Shown: positions 1-8,240 of the stretch, piece by piece
How the letters are laid out: each line of letters starts with the position of its first letter
Numbering within the stretch: position 1 is the stretch's first letter
From: Pokkaliibacter sp. MBI-7
Lineage (GTDB): Bacteria > Pseudomonadota > Gammaproteobacteria > Pseudomonadales > Balneatricaceae
Direction: 5' to 3'
DNA length: 64,000 nt
NCBI RefSeq assembly: GCF_029846635.1
Contig: NZ_JARVTG010000001.1
Coordinates: 777,001-841,000 of the forward strand
Notes under the pieces: model-generated
Database searches by the model: none
What the model was told of the DNA's origin: nothing
What the model saw: the letters and a program-made list of their open reading frames with translations, nothing else
Position numbers and translations under genes: made by a program

Positions 1-246
1 TCTCCCAGCGTGTTTGAGGACTTCCGCCGCGAAGTGATGGGGCTGCCTCATGTCATGGAATGCCACCTGGTCTCCGGCAACTTCGACTATCTCGTTAAAG
101 CGCGTATTGGTGAAATGTCTGCCTATCGCGGCCTGCTGGGGGAAATCCTGCAGAAGCTGCCTGGTGTCAGTCACACCCGTAGTTATGTAGTGATGGAGGA
201 AGTAAAGGAAAGTACCAACCTCCACGTTCCGGATGGCCGACGCTAA
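1..246 (+). CDS. lrp: Leucine-responsive regulatory protein Lrp, C-terminal part (gene cut by window edge)
   Basis: The reading frame is open from base 1, so this is the last 81 codons of a gene that begins outside the window. It encodes the effector-binding RAM half of an Lrp/AsnC-family regulator. The segments ECHLVSGNFDYLVKARI and SYVVMEEVKEST match the E. coli Lrp C-terminus almost residue for residue, which favours global Lrp over AsnC-like paralogues. Lrp binds DNA through an N-terminal HTH (not visible here) and senses leucine and other amino acids with this domain as an octamer or hexadecamer. A stem-loop terminator follows. Confidence 0.93.
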   Translation, partial: SPSVFEDFRREVMGLPHVMECHLVSGNFDYLVKARIGEMSAYRGLLGEILQKLPGVSHTRSYVVMEEVKESTNLHVPDGRR

Positions 247-263
247 GTTATCAGCACAAAAGC

Positions 264-325
264 GTAGTCCCATTTCTGGGACTACAGGTAAAAATACTGC
301 GATGTCTTGTCGCAGTAGCGCTTTT
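264..325 (+). terminator. Tandem stem-loops after lrp, probable terminator
   Basis: Two hairpins follow the lrp stop codon. The first has a perfect 8-bp stem (264-271 with 278-285, loop ATTTCT). The second has a 7-bp stem (296-302 with 310-316) followed by a short T-rich stretch at 322-325. The position and the T-run fit a Rho-independent terminator, although the U-tract is short. Confidence 0.6.
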
Positions 326-679
326 ATCACCCACAGATCTGCATTCCCCATTAAGCCAGCATGGATTCGCTGGCATTGCCCAAAAATCAGGCAGTTTTTG
401 ATCCCACATCTGTGCACAAGGTCTTTTATCTCACCAAAACAGCGCAGCAAGACACGTTTGAGCCCTTTCCTCTTGCTCCCCCATTCGAAGACAACTGCTT
501 CAAAGTGCTTCAACTTCAGCTACCTCTCGTGATATCTGCCACCGCCAACCTCACAACCATCAGAATCGAACAGCTCTGAAGACAATCAGGCAGACCTAGC
601 CAGCATCAACGTTTGCATAGTCAGGCACTGGCCTGTCACTAAAGCGCTAGTAACAGCTCTTTTTATGCAATAGCAGAAC
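326..679. other. Intergenic stretch with no recognisable gene
   Basis: This is the first part of the roughly 700-bp gap between lrp and prkA. The only open frames are short (up to about 100 codons), lack Shine-Dalgarno sequences and resemble no family I know. I see no RNA gene or repeat. Its likely role is upstream activating sequence for the prkA promoters, but I could not identify a specific activator site. Confidence 0.4.
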
Positions 680-696
680 TTGGCGGGGAATTTGCC
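680..696 (+). promoter_or_regulatory. Candidate sigma54 (-24/-12) promoter for prkA operon
   Basis: The sequence TTGGCGGGGAATTTGCC has the invariant GG (682-683) and GC (694-695) separated by exactly 10 bp and matches the TTGGCA-N5-TTGC consensus well at both elements. The predicted transcription start near 707 would leave a leader of about 240 nt before prkA. In E. coli the homologous yeaGH operon is known to be sigma54/NtrC-dependent, which supports the call. rpoN, the sigma54 gene, also lies in this window. Confidence 0.55.
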
Positions 697-706
697 TTCT
701 AATCAA

Positions 707-735
707 TTGAGAACAATTGAATATGCACCTATAGA
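707..735 (+). promoter_or_regulatory. Candidate sigma70/sigmaS-type promoter for prkA operon
   Basis: A -35-like TTGAGA (707-712) is separated by 17 bp from a -10-like TATAGA (730-735). The -35 overlaps a pair of CAATTG hexamers (704-709 and 714-719). It lies immediately downstream of the sigma54-type element, so the two promoters could be used under different conditions. Inferred from sequence only. Confidence 0.4.
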
Positions 736-949
736 TGAATGTGAGAATGGCAAACCTGTGGTCATTGAAGGTGAAACAAATTACTTATCAGCTGCTGGTT
801 TCATAGGGGTGTGAGCACCAGCCTGATCCGCACCTGCAACGCGCTACATAACATTATTTGCCAGACTTGAGAGAGAGCGATAGACGTCTAGCGGCAACAT
901 AAAAGCCCAGACGACTGGAACTGAATCTAACGAAGGGAAGGTGATGGTT

Positions 950-2872
950 ATGAGTATCTTTAATAGTTACAAGCAACGTTACGATGCCACCCGTCAGGAA
1001 GAATTCAGCCTGCAAGAGTATCTGGAGCTATGCAAACGCGATCCGACTGCGTACGCCACAGCATCCGAACGCATGTTGATGGCCATCGGTGAACCTGAGC
1101 AAGTTGATACATCGCGCGATCCCCGGTTGTCACGAATCTTCTCAAACAAACTGATCAAGCGTTACCCAGCCTTTCATGAGTTCTATGGTATGGAGGAAGC
1201 CATTGAGCAGCTGGTCGCCTATTTCAAACATGCAGCACAAGGTCTCGAAGAGCGTAAACAAATCCTCTACCTACTCGGCCCTGTCGGCGGTGGTAAGTCC
1301 TCTCTGGCTGAGCGCCTGAAACAGCTGATGGAACACGTCCCTTTCTATGCCATCAAGGGATCTCCCGTATTTGAGTCCCCCCTCAACCTATTTAACCCCG
1401 ATGAAGATGCCACCATCCTGGAGGAAGAGTTTGGTATTCCCAGACGTTACCTCAGCGGTGTGATGTCGCCTTGGGCAATCAAACGCCTTCATGAGTTTGG
1501 CGGTGATGTTGAGCAGTTCAGAGTAGTAAAACTCTACCCATCACGACTCAATCAGGTCGCCATCGCGAAAACTGAACCCGGCGACGAAAACAACCAGGAC
1601 ATTTCCAGCCTCGTCGGTAAAGTCGACATTCGCAAACTGGAAGAGTTCTCGCAGAACGACCCTGATGCTTACAGCTACTCCGGCGCATTGAACCGCGCCA
1701 ACCAGGGCATCATGGAATTCGTCGAGATGTTCAAAGCGCCAATCAAGGTGCTACACCCCTTGCTGACTGCCACTCAGGAAGGAAACTACAACGGTACAGA
1801 GGCCATTGGTAGCCTGCCCTTTAACGGCATCCTGCTGGCCCACTCGAACGAATCGGAGTGGCAGAGCTTCCGCAACAACAAAACCAACGAGGCCTTTATT
1901 GATCGTATCTACATCGTCAAGGTGCCCTACTGCACCCGTATGTCGGAAGAGATCAACATCTACAAGAAACTGATAGAGCACAGCTCTCTGCGTCAGGCTC
2001 CCTGTGCACCTGACACCCTGAAGATGATGGCGCAGTTTACGGTGTTGTCCCGTCTTAAAGAACCTGAGAATTCCAGCATCTACTCGAAGATGCGGATTTA
2101 TGATGGTGAGAATCTGAAAGACACCGATCCCCGCGCCAAGTCCCTGCAGGAATACAAAGACATGGCTGGCGTGGATGAAGGGATGGACGGTCTGTCGACC
2201 CGCTTTGCCTTCAAGATCATGTCCAAGGTGTTCAACTTTGACCCCACCGAAGTCGCTGCCAACCCGGTACACCTGCTCTACGTACTTGAGCAGGAAATTG
2301 AACGCCAGCAATTTCCGGAAGAAACACAGGAACGTTACCTGCGGTTCATCAAAGAATATCTGGCGCCGAAGTACATCGAGTTCCTCGGTAAGGAAATTCA
2401 GACGGCTTACCTTGAATCCTACTCAGAGTATGGCCAGAACATCTTTGACCGCTACGTCACCTATGCCGATTTCTGGATTCAGGACCAGGAGTACCGCGAC
2501 CCTGAAACCGGCGACATTCTCGACCGTCAGGCGATCAACGAAGAACTGGAGAAAATCGAGAAGCCTGCTGGCATCTCCAATCCCAAGGACTTCCGCAACG
2601 AGATCGTCAACTTTGTGCTGCGCGCTCGTGCCAACCACAATGGCAGAAACCCAAGCTGGCTGAGCTACGAAAAGCTGCGCAATGTGATTGAAAAGAAAAT
2701 GTTCTCCAATACTGAGGACCTGCTCCCCGTCATTTCCTTCAATGCCAAAGCCTCTTCAGAGGATCAGAAGAAGCACAACGAGTTCGTCAAGCGTCTGGTT
2801 GAACGTGGCTACACTGAGAAGCAGGTTCGTCTGCTGTGCGAATGGTACATCCGGGTACGTAAATCACAGTGA
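950..2872 (+). CDS. prkA: PrkA-family serine protein kinase / AAA+ protein (YeaG)
   Basis: This 640-aa protein closely matches E. coli YeaG over its full length. It has an N-terminal AAA+-like ATPase domain with the P-loop GPVGGGKS (about residues 110-117) and a C-terminal kinase-like PrkA domain. Family members are implicated in stationary-phase, nitrogen-starvation and general stress responses; the exact substrate is not settled. GTG at 941 and ATG at 944 are also in frame, but ATG 950 gives the family N-terminus MSIF and is placed correctly after AAGGTGAT (938-945). It heads the conserved prkA-yeaH-spoVR operon, separated from yeaH by 119 nt containing two hairpins. Confidence 0.96.
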   Translation: MSIFNSYKQRYDATRQEEFSLQEYLELCKRDPTAYATASERMLMAIGEPEQVDTSRDPRLSRIFSNKLIKRYPAFHEFYGMEEAIEQLVAYFKHAAQGLEERKQILYLLGPVGGGKSSLAERLKQLMEHVPFYAIKGSPVFESPLNLFNPDEDATILEEEFGIPRRYLSGVMSPWAIKRLHEFGGDVEQFRVVKLYPSRLNQVAIAKTEPGDENNQDISSLVGKVDIRKLEEFSQNDPDAYSYSGALNRANQGIMEFVEMFKAPIKVLHPLLTATQEGNYNGTEAIGSLPFNGILLAHSNESEWQSFRNNKTNEAFIDRIYIVKVPYCTRMSEEINIYKKLIEHSSLRQAPCAPDTLKMMAQFTVLSRLKEPENSSIYSKMRIYDGENLKDTDPRAKSLQEYKDMAGVDEGMDGLSTRFAFKIMSKVFNFDPTEVAANPVHLLYVLEQEIERQQFPEETQERYLRFIKEYLAPKYIEFLGKEIQTAYLESYSEYGQNIFDRYVTYADFWIQDQEYRDPETGDILDRQAINEELEKIEKPAGISNPKDFRNEIVNFVLRARANHNGRNPSWLSYEKLRNVIEKKMFSNTEDLLPVISFNAKASSEDQKKHNEFVKRLVERGYTEKQVRLLCEWYIRVRKSQ

Positions 2873-2893
2873 TGACCCAGTAGCCACAGGCGA

Positions 2894-2947
2894 ATCCAGG
2901 AGCTGGATCTCACTGACACAACGGACCAGGCCCAGTGGCTGGTCCGT
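2894..2947 (+). other. Two intercistronic stem-loops between prkA and yeaH
   Basis: The first hairpin has a 6-bp stem (ATCCAG 2894-2899 with CTGGAT 2903-2908). The second is stronger: 2921-2932 pairs with 2937-2947 in about 11 bp with one bulged G (outer stem ACGGACCA/TGGTCCGT), followed only by TTTA. Without a real U-tract this looks more like an mRNA stability, processing or attenuation element than a full terminator. Confidence 0.55.
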
Positions 2948-2991
2948 TTACCAGTATGCAGAACCATGCTTCCAGGCATGGAGGAACGGAC

Positions 2992-4272
2992 ATGACCTAT
3001 ATTATTGACCGTCGTCTGAACGGTAAAAACAAAAGTGCGGTCAACCGCCAGCGCTTTTTACATCGCTACCGAAAACACATCAAAGAAGCAGTAGCGGAGG
3101 CCATCAATCAGCGTTCCATCACCGATGTCGACAACGGTTCCGATATCACCATTCCGCGGCGTGATATATCAGAGCCTATTTTCCATCATGGTCAGGGCGG
3201 CGCCGATACCCGCGTATTTCCTGGCAATAAAGAGTTTGTGACAGGGGACGAGATACAGCGCCCAGGGGGCGGAGGTGGTGGTGGCGCCGGGCAGGGACAG
3301 GCCAGCAACAGCGGCGAAGGCGTGGATGAGTTCACCTTTCACATCAACCGGGATGAATTTCTGGAGTTTATTTTTGAAGATCTCGAGTTACCCAATCTGG
3401 TAAAGAAGCACCTGAAAGACACTCAGGCCTTTGAGCGGCGCATGGCTGGCTTCACCTCTCACGGCACCCCGGAAAAGCTACATGTGGTTCGCACCCTGAA
3501 GTCTGCTTACTCACGTCGCATTGCCTTATCTGGCAATGATCGTCGCCAGTTGCGCGAGCTACGGGCAGCCAAAGAGCAGATTTTACAGCACCCTCCGATT
3601 ACTCCTGCATTGCGCCAACGCCTTGATGAGATTGAGGAAGAAATAGAAGCGTTAAAAGCCAATATCAAACGCCTTCCCTTCCTTGATGACATCGACCTGC
3701 GCTACCGCAATATGGTCAAAGTACCGATGCCCTCCAGCAAAGCCGTGATGTTCTGCATCATGGACGTTTCAGGGTCCATGACACGTGAAACCAAGGACAT
3801 CGCCAAACGTTTCTTCATGCTGCTCTTCCTGTTCCTGCAGCGAAATTATAAATCGGTCGAAGTCGTGTTTATCCGTCACCATACCCGCGCCAAAGAAGTG
3901 GATGAAGAGGAGTTTTTCTATTCCCGTGAGACAGGCGGCACGATTGTTTCCAGTGCGCTGGAGCTATGCCGAGATATTCAGCAGGCTCGCTACTCGCCCG
4001 CTGACTGGAACATTTACGTTGCCCAGGCCTCTGACGGCGACAACTGGGATGGAGACTCAGCCACCTGTCGCAAGCTGATCACAGAGGCACTCCTGCCCGT
4101 CGTGCAATACTTTGCCTACGTGGAAATCACTACCAATCCACACCAAAACCTGTGGCATGAATACGAGCAGATTCTAGCGGGCTATCCTGATAGCTTCGCC
4201 ATGCAGCGAATTGAGACCCCCAGCGATATTTATCCGGTATTCCGGGAACTGTTCAGGAGGAAGGTGTCATGA
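2992..4272 (+). CDS. yeaH: YeaH/YhbH family protein with VWA-type domain (UPF0229)
   Basis: This 426-aa protein aligns with E. coli YeaH from MTYIIDRRLNGKNKS to the C-terminus. Visible features are a Gly-rich linker (about residues 92-98), a charged helical stretch (about 180-228) and a von Willebrand A-like MIDAS motif DVSGS (258-262), suggesting metal-dependent protein binding. An in-frame upstream ATG (2935) was rejected because GGAGGA (2980-2985) is spaced 6 nt from ATG 2992 and homologues start here. It works with the PrkA kinase and SpoVR in a conserved stress operon; its molecular role is not known. The stop overlaps the spoVR start (ATGA). Confidence 0.95.
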   Translation: MTYIIDRRLNGKNKSAVNRQRFLHRYRKHIKEAVAEAINQRSITDVDNGSDITIPRRDISEPIFHHGQGGADTRVFPGNKEFVTGDEIQRPGGGGGGGAGQGQASNSGEGVDEFTFHINRDEFLEFIFEDLELPNLVKKHLKDTQAFERRMAGFTSHGTPEKLHVVRTLKSAYSRRIALSGNDRRQLRELRAAKEQILQHPPITPALRQRLDEIEEEIEALKANIKRLPFLDDIDLRYRNMVKVPMPSSKAVMFCIMDVSGSMTRETKDIAKRFFMLLFLFLQRNYKSVEVVFIRHHTRAKEVDEEEFFYSRETGGTIVSSALELCRDIQQARYSPADWNIYVAQASDGDNWDGDSATCRKLITEALLPVVQYFAYVEITTNPHQNLWHEYEQILAGYPDSFAMQRIETPSDIYPVFRELFRRKVS

Positions 4273-5798
4273 TCGAAGCTGTCGTCGAGCGCAAGCAACC
4301 CATCTCCACCCAGTCTGAGTGGACCTTCGAGCTGGTGCAGGCCTATGACAAGGAAATTGCCCGGATTGCCAAAGCCTTCAAACTGGATACCTACCCCAAC
4401 CAGATAGAAATCATCACATCCGAACAGATGATGGATGCCTACTCTTCAGTGGGCATGCCGCTGAACTATCACCACTGGTCCTACGGCAAACAGTTTCTGG
4501 AAACGGAGCAGCGCTACAAGCGCGGCCAAATGGGTCTGGCTTATGAAATCGTCATCAACTCCAACCCCTGCATTTCCTATCTGATGGAAGAAAACACCCT
4601 GATGATGCAGATACTGGTTATGGCGCACGCCTGCTATGGCCACAACTCTTTCTTCAAGGGTAACTACCTGTTCAGAACCTGGACCGATGCATCCGCCATT
4701 ATTGATTATCTGGTGTTCGCCAAGAGCTACATTTCCAAGTGCGAAGAGCGCTACGGACATGATGCAGTAGAAGAGACCCTTGATTCCTGCCATGCGCTGA
4801 TGAACTACGGCGTGAACCGCTATGTTCGCCCTCGTCCTATTTCCGCAGAAGAGGAAAAGCAACGTCAGCTTGAACGTGAAGAGTATATCCAGCGCCATCT
4901 GAATGACCTTTGGACCACCATTCCACGGAAAGAAAGGTCGGGTGATGCAGATGATAAGACCCCGCACTTTCCAGCCGAACCGGAAGAAAACATTCTCTAT
5001 TTCTTTGAAAAAAACTCGCCACTGCTGGAACCCTGGCAGCGCGAAATCATTCGTATCGTGCGCAAACTGGGACAGTACTTCTACCCTCAGCGACAAACAC
5101 AGGTAATGAACGAAGGCTGGGCGACCTTCTGGCACTACACCATCATGAATCGCCTGTATGACGAGGGCCTGATATCGGATGGCTTCCTCATCGAGTTTCT
5201 GCAGTCTCACACCAATGTCGTGTATCAGCCCTCTTTCGACAGCCCTTATTTCAGCGGTATCAACCCCTATGCGCTGGGCTTTGCCATCTATCAGGACATC
5301 AAACGCATTTGCGAAAACCCCACGGAGGAGGACCGCTACTGGTTCCCTGATCTTGCAGGTAGCGACTGGCTCGAAGCAATTCATTTCGCCATGAAGAACT
5401 TCAAGGATGAGAGCTTTATCCTGCAATACTTGTCACCCAAAGTTATTCGGGACTTCCACCTGTTTGCCATTCTGGATGACGAAAAGGCGCCGACACTCAA
5501 AGTCGAGGCCATTCATAACAACGAGGGCTACCGCAAGATACGTGATGCGCTGGCGGCTCAGTACAACCTCAGCGTCAGAGAACCCAATATTCAGGTATAT
5601 AACGTCAACATCCGAGGCGACCGCGCACTGACACTACGCCACTACCAGCATAATCACCGTCCTTTGGGTAAAACCACTCAGGATATGCTGAAGCACGTGC
5701 ATCGACTGTGGGGCTTCGATGTGCATCTGGAGACAATCAGCGACGACAACAAGGTGACCAAGGTATTTCATTGCCCTGACCCGGCGGAGCGCCATTAG
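4269..5798 (+). CDS. SpoVR family protein (YcgB-like)
   Basis: This 509-aa protein has the length and sequence of the SpoVR/YcgB family (E. coli YcgB is about 510 aa). Typical segments are the N-terminal SEWTFELVQAYDKEI region and the central NEGWATFWHY stretch. The name comes from a Bacillus gene needed for spore cortex formation, but in gammaproteobacteria the family is tied to stress and its biochemistry is unclear. It starts at an ATG overlapping the yeaH stop by 4 nt, with AGGAGG at 4255-4260, so it is translationally coupled. It is the last gene of the prkA-yeaH-spoVR operon. Confidence 0.94.
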   Translation: MIEAVVERKQPISTQSEWTFELVQAYDKEIARIAKAFKLDTYPNQIEIITSEQMMDAYSSVGMPLNYHHWSYGKQFLETEQRYKRGQMGLAYEIVINSNPCISYLMEENTLMMQILVMAHACYGHNSFFKGNYLFRTWTDASAIIDYLVFAKSYISKCEERYGHDAVEETLDSCHALMNYGVNRYVRPRPISAEEEKQRQLEREEYIQRHLNDLWTTIPRKERSGDADDKTPHFPAEPEENILYFFEKNSPLLEPWQREIIRIVRKLGQYFYPQRQTQVMNEGWATFWHYTIMNRLYDEGLISDGFLIEFLQSHTNVVYQPSFDSPYFSGINPYALGFAIYQDIKRICENPTEEDRYWFPDLAGSDWLEAIHFAMKNFKDESFILQYLSPKVIRDFHLFAILDDEKAPTLKVEAIHNNEGYRKIRDALAAQYNLSVREPNIQVYNVNIRGDRALTLRHYQHNHRPLGKTTQDMLKHVHRLWGFDVHLETISDDNKVTKVFHCPDPAERH

Positions 5799-6165
5799 CA
5801 TTTGATCGATGATCGCTGTGGTAAATCAGTGATACTCCATAGCCCACTCACGTATCAGTCCGCGAGCGGGCACCGACAGAACACATGAGACCTGCTGCTT
5901 TTCTGGCCAATACTCGGAAAATGCAGCAGTCTCTACCTCTGGCGAAAGTTTTCATTCTGTTACTCCCATACATATCCACAGCTTTTTTGGATAAGTTAGG
6001 GGGTTCTTATCAACGCCAACCTGCCTTAACAGGTTGCTGTGGACAGGATGGCAGCGTTTTAGGCATCGTCATAACTGCCCACTGCAGGTGAGGAACGTTA
6101 CCAGCGGACCTTGCCAACCTGGTAGCTGGCATTCTTTTGACTATGTAATTTAAAGGAACCCATAC
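5799..6165. other. Intergenic region with possible spoVR terminator
   Basis: No convincing gene was found; the short plus-strand ORF at 5885-6091 has no Shine-Dalgarno or family resemblance. A nested stem-loop at 6012-6060 (inner CAACCTG/CAGGTTG 6017-6036; outer AACGC 6012-6016 with GCGTT 6054-6058, followed by TTAGG) may end the prkA operon. The rest presumably carries the promoter for the 6166 gene. A DnaA-box-like TATCCACAG is present near 5973 but is isolated. Confidence 0.4.
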
Positions 6166-6831
6166 ATGGTATTGGCACGTGTATGTCTGTTGACTGGACT
6201 GGCTTCGTTCTCCTCCGCTCTGTGGGCACAAACAATGTACGTGTCAGACGTACAGTTCGTCGCCATTCGCTCAGCACCCAATGGATCAGCCTCCGTCGTC
6301 GAGCGCGCAATTAAAAGCGGTGAAGCAATGGAGATCCTGCAAAAGGGAGATGAGTTCACCAAGGTACGCACCCACGACGGCAACGAGGGCTGGATTCAGA
6401 ATTACTTCCTGATGGATGATCCCGCCAGCCGGGATCGTGTAGATCAGCTTTCCAGCAAAGTAGCCAGTCTTGAGCAGCAACGGCAAAGCTTGCAGGTCAA
6501 CCTGGACGCATTGCAGCAGGAACGCAATACGCTGAAATCCTCGCTGGACCAAACTGAGCAGCAACGTACCAGCTTGAGCAATAAACTGAGCAATCTGGAC
6601 TCAGAGGTAAAAGCCGTCGATCAGTGGAAAAGCGAGAAGACGGTTCTTACCCAGCAGATCAGCACATTGCAAAGCGATCTCAGCAATACCAAAGAAGAAA
6701 ATCAGCGCCTGCGAAAAAATGAGAATGTATCCTGGTTCGTGACCGGTGCCGGTGCAGTGCTTGCAGGTGTCATCCTTGGAGTGATGCTGAGTATGTTCAA
6801 GCGACGCAAGAAACAAAGTGAATGGGTATAA
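6166..6831 (+). CDS. SH3-domain, coiled-coil, membrane-anchored protein (YgiM-like, TIGR04211 type)
   Basis: This 221-aa protein has a signal peptide ending near LWA (about residue 21), a bacterial SH3 domain (about 25-82, with a GNEGWIQNYFL-type end), a Gln/Ser-rich coiled coil (about 88-188), one transmembrane helix (about 189-211) and a basic cytoplasmic tail (KRRKKQSEWV). This layout is that of E. coli YgiM and the TIGR04211 family. The SH3 domain presumably faces the periplasm and may bind peptidoglycan, but no function is established. The start follows AAAGGA at 6152-6157. Confidence 0.88.
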   Translation: MVLARVCLLTGLASFSSALWAQTMYVSDVQFVAIRSAPNGSASVVERAIKSGEAMEILQKGDEFTKVRTHDGNEGWIQNYFLMDDPASRDRVDQLSSKVASLEQQRQSLQVNLDALQQERNTLKSSLDQTEQQRTSLSNKLSNLDSEVKAVDQWKSEKTVLTQQISTLQSDLSNTKEENQRLRKNENVSWFVTGAGAVLAGVILGVMLSMFKRRKKQSEWV

Positions 6832-6923
6832 TGCCCCGCTTAAGTGACGTTTAAGTAGTACACCTCCTGTTGCTGCCTGCTTTGATACAGAAACAGCGAC
6901 GGGAGCTAACGCGGAGACATTCA

Positions 6924-7259
6924 ATGAGTTCCAGCCAAAATGTTCGACTGCTACTGCAACAGCTGCAACAGGAGCTGCAGGCGAAGAACATGTGGAGCGC
7001 ACTTCCTCCTGATGATGAAGCCATGAACAGCACTGCACCGTTCTGCTGTGATCTCATGGCGTTTGAAAGCTGGCTGCAATGGCTGTTTATCCCACGCATG
7101 CAGGCCATCATCGATGCCAGGGCAACACTGCCTAACAGCTGCGCCATTCAGCCAATGGCTGAAATGGCCTTTCGCGAGTACAGTATCAACACCGATTCTC
7201 TGGTGACCCTGCTTGGCAAGCTGGACAACGCAATCAATGCACTGGATTACGATGTCTGA
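6924..7259 (+). CDS. yqcC: YqcC family protein (DUF446)
   Basis: This 111-aa soluble helical protein resembles E. coli YqcC: N-terminal RLLLQQLQQEL helix, the FEWLQWLFIPRM-like core (here FESWLQWLFIPRM) and the MAEMAF segment. The family is uncharacterised and is often encoded near truC. The frame extends upstream to 6870, but ATG 6924 is preferred because GGAG (6913-6916) precedes it at 7-nt spacing and it matches the family start. Its stop is followed by a strong hairpin before yciB. Confidence 0.85.
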   Translation: MSSSQNVRLLLQQLQQELQAKNMWSALPPDDEAMNSTAPFCCDLMAFESWLQWLFIPRMQAIIDARATLPNSCAIQPMAEMAFREYSINTDSLVTLLGKLDNAINALDYDV

Positions 7260-7275
7260 ACCGAATTCAGTGGCT

Positions 7276-7320
7276 GATACCGGGCGAGCAATGTTACTCG
7301 GCCTGGTATCGCTAGTAACA
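7276..7320 (+). other. Strong stem-loop with alternative pairing between yqcC and yciB
   Basis: GATACC at 7276-7281 pairs with GGTATC at 7305-7310, and the stem continues inward through 7282-7288/7297-7304 with one G.U pair and one bulge, about 13 bp in all with an 8-nt loop. TGTTA inside the loop (7292-7296) can instead pair with TAACA at 7316-7320. No U-tract follows, and yciB starts 19 nt later, so this may be a leader structure as much as a terminator. Confidence 0.5.
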
Positions 7321-7338
7321 TATAGCTGAAGGTTTCCT

Positions 7339-7893
7339 ATGAAAGTCCTGCTCGATTTCCTCCCTGTCGCGATCTTTTTCGTCGTCTATAAATTAACCGG
7401 CGACATTCTGACTGCCACTGCGGTTTTGATTCCCGCCACCCTGCTGCAAATGCTGTATGCCTGGTGGGCCAACCGTAAGATTGAAATCATGCAGGTGGTC
7501 ACATTAGTACTTGTGGTACTTCTGGGCGGCGCGACACTCGTCTTCCATGATCAGACCTTCATTCAGTGGAAGCCGACCGTAGTTAACTGGCTGTTCGCTG
7601 CAGCCTTTATTGTTATTCCCCTGTTCACCAAACGGCCGTTGATCAAACAGCTCCTGAGCACACAACTAAGCCTGCCTGATCACGTCTGGCAACGCCTGAA
7701 CCAGGCCTGGATAGTCTTCTTCCTGGTAATGGGCGCCATCAACATTTTCGTTTTCAAACTATACAGTCTGGATATCTGGGTCGACTTCAAACTATTTGGC
7801 ATGATGGGTCTGACCATCGTGTTTATTATCCTGCAAGGCATCTACCTGTCGCGCCATATGCAGGATACTGAAACATCCAAACCCAGCAACTGA
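7339..7893 (+). CDS. yciB: Inner membrane-spanning protein YciB (septation protein A / IspZ family)
   Basis: This 184-aa, very hydrophobic protein has five predicted transmembrane segments and starts with the family signature MKVLLDFLPVAIFFVVYK. The motif NQAWIVFFLVMGAIN and the FKLFGMMGLT segment are typical of YciB. It is an inner-membrane protein linked to envelope integrity, elongation and septation through contacts with peptidoglycan-synthesis proteins. yciI follows after 50 nt, as in enterobacteria. Confidence 0.95.
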   Translation: MKVLLDFLPVAIFFVVYKLTGDILTATAVLIPATLLQMLYAWWANRKIEIMQVVTLVLVVLLGGATLVFHDQTFIQWKPTVVNWLFAAAFIVIPLFTKRPLIKQLLSTQLSLPDHVWQRLNQAWIVFFLVMGAINIFVFKLYSLDIWVDFKLFGMMGLTIVFIILQGIYLSRHMQDTETSKPSN

Positions 7894-7943
7894 CCTCGTT
7901 TGATACCCCTCAGTACGACATCACATGCGACAAAGGACAGCAC

Positions 7944-8240
7944 ATGCTCTACATGATCGTTGGTAAAGATGTGGAAAACAGTCTGGAAAGACGCCTTGAA
8001 GTACGACCACAGCATCTGGCGCGGTTAGAAGCGCTGAAAGAGGCTGGCCGTCTGGTACTGGCTGGCCCCAACCCTGCCATCGACAGTGCCGACCCCGGCC
8101 AGGCAGGATTCAGTGGCAGTCTGATCGTTGCTGAGTTCGACTCCCTGCAGTCGGCACAGGAATGGGCATCGGCGGACCCTTATCAGGCGGCTGGTGTATA
8201 TGCCAGTGTTGAGGTTAAACCTTTTAAAAAGGTGTTCTGA
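7944..8240 (+). CDS. yciI: YciI family protein
   Basis: This 98-aa ferredoxin-fold-like small protein matches E. coli YciI throughout (MLYMIVGKD start, the RPQHLARLEAL helix, and the C-terminal VYASVEVKPFKKVF). The conserved His in RPxHL is thought to be part of a His-Asp pair in a putative active site; no substrate is known. Its TGA overlaps the ATG of the next gene by one base (TGATG), indicating translational coupling to the cyclophilin gene. Confidence 0.94.
   Translation: MLYMIVGKDVENSLERRLEVRPQHLARLEALKEAGRLVLAGPNPAIDSADPGQAGFSGSLIVAEFDSLQSAQEWASADPYQAAGVYASVEVKPFKKVF

Noticed and set aside
4446..5426. 326-codon open frame antisense to the SpoVR gene
   Set aside because: It is the codon shadow of a strongly conserved gene, has no ribosome site and resembles no family.
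5970..5985. DnaA-box-like TATCCACAG, possible replication origin
   Set aside because: Single imperfect box, no cluster, no AT-rich unwinding element, and no dnaA or gidA/mnmG context.
5885..6091. 68-codon open frame in the intergenic gap after spoVR
   Set aside because: No Shine-Dalgarno, no family resemblance, and it overlaps the likely terminator stem.
7276..7320. H-type pseudoknot riboswitch before yciB
   Set aside because: The 5-nt linker is too short to span a 13-bp stem, so simple alternative hairpins are more likely.
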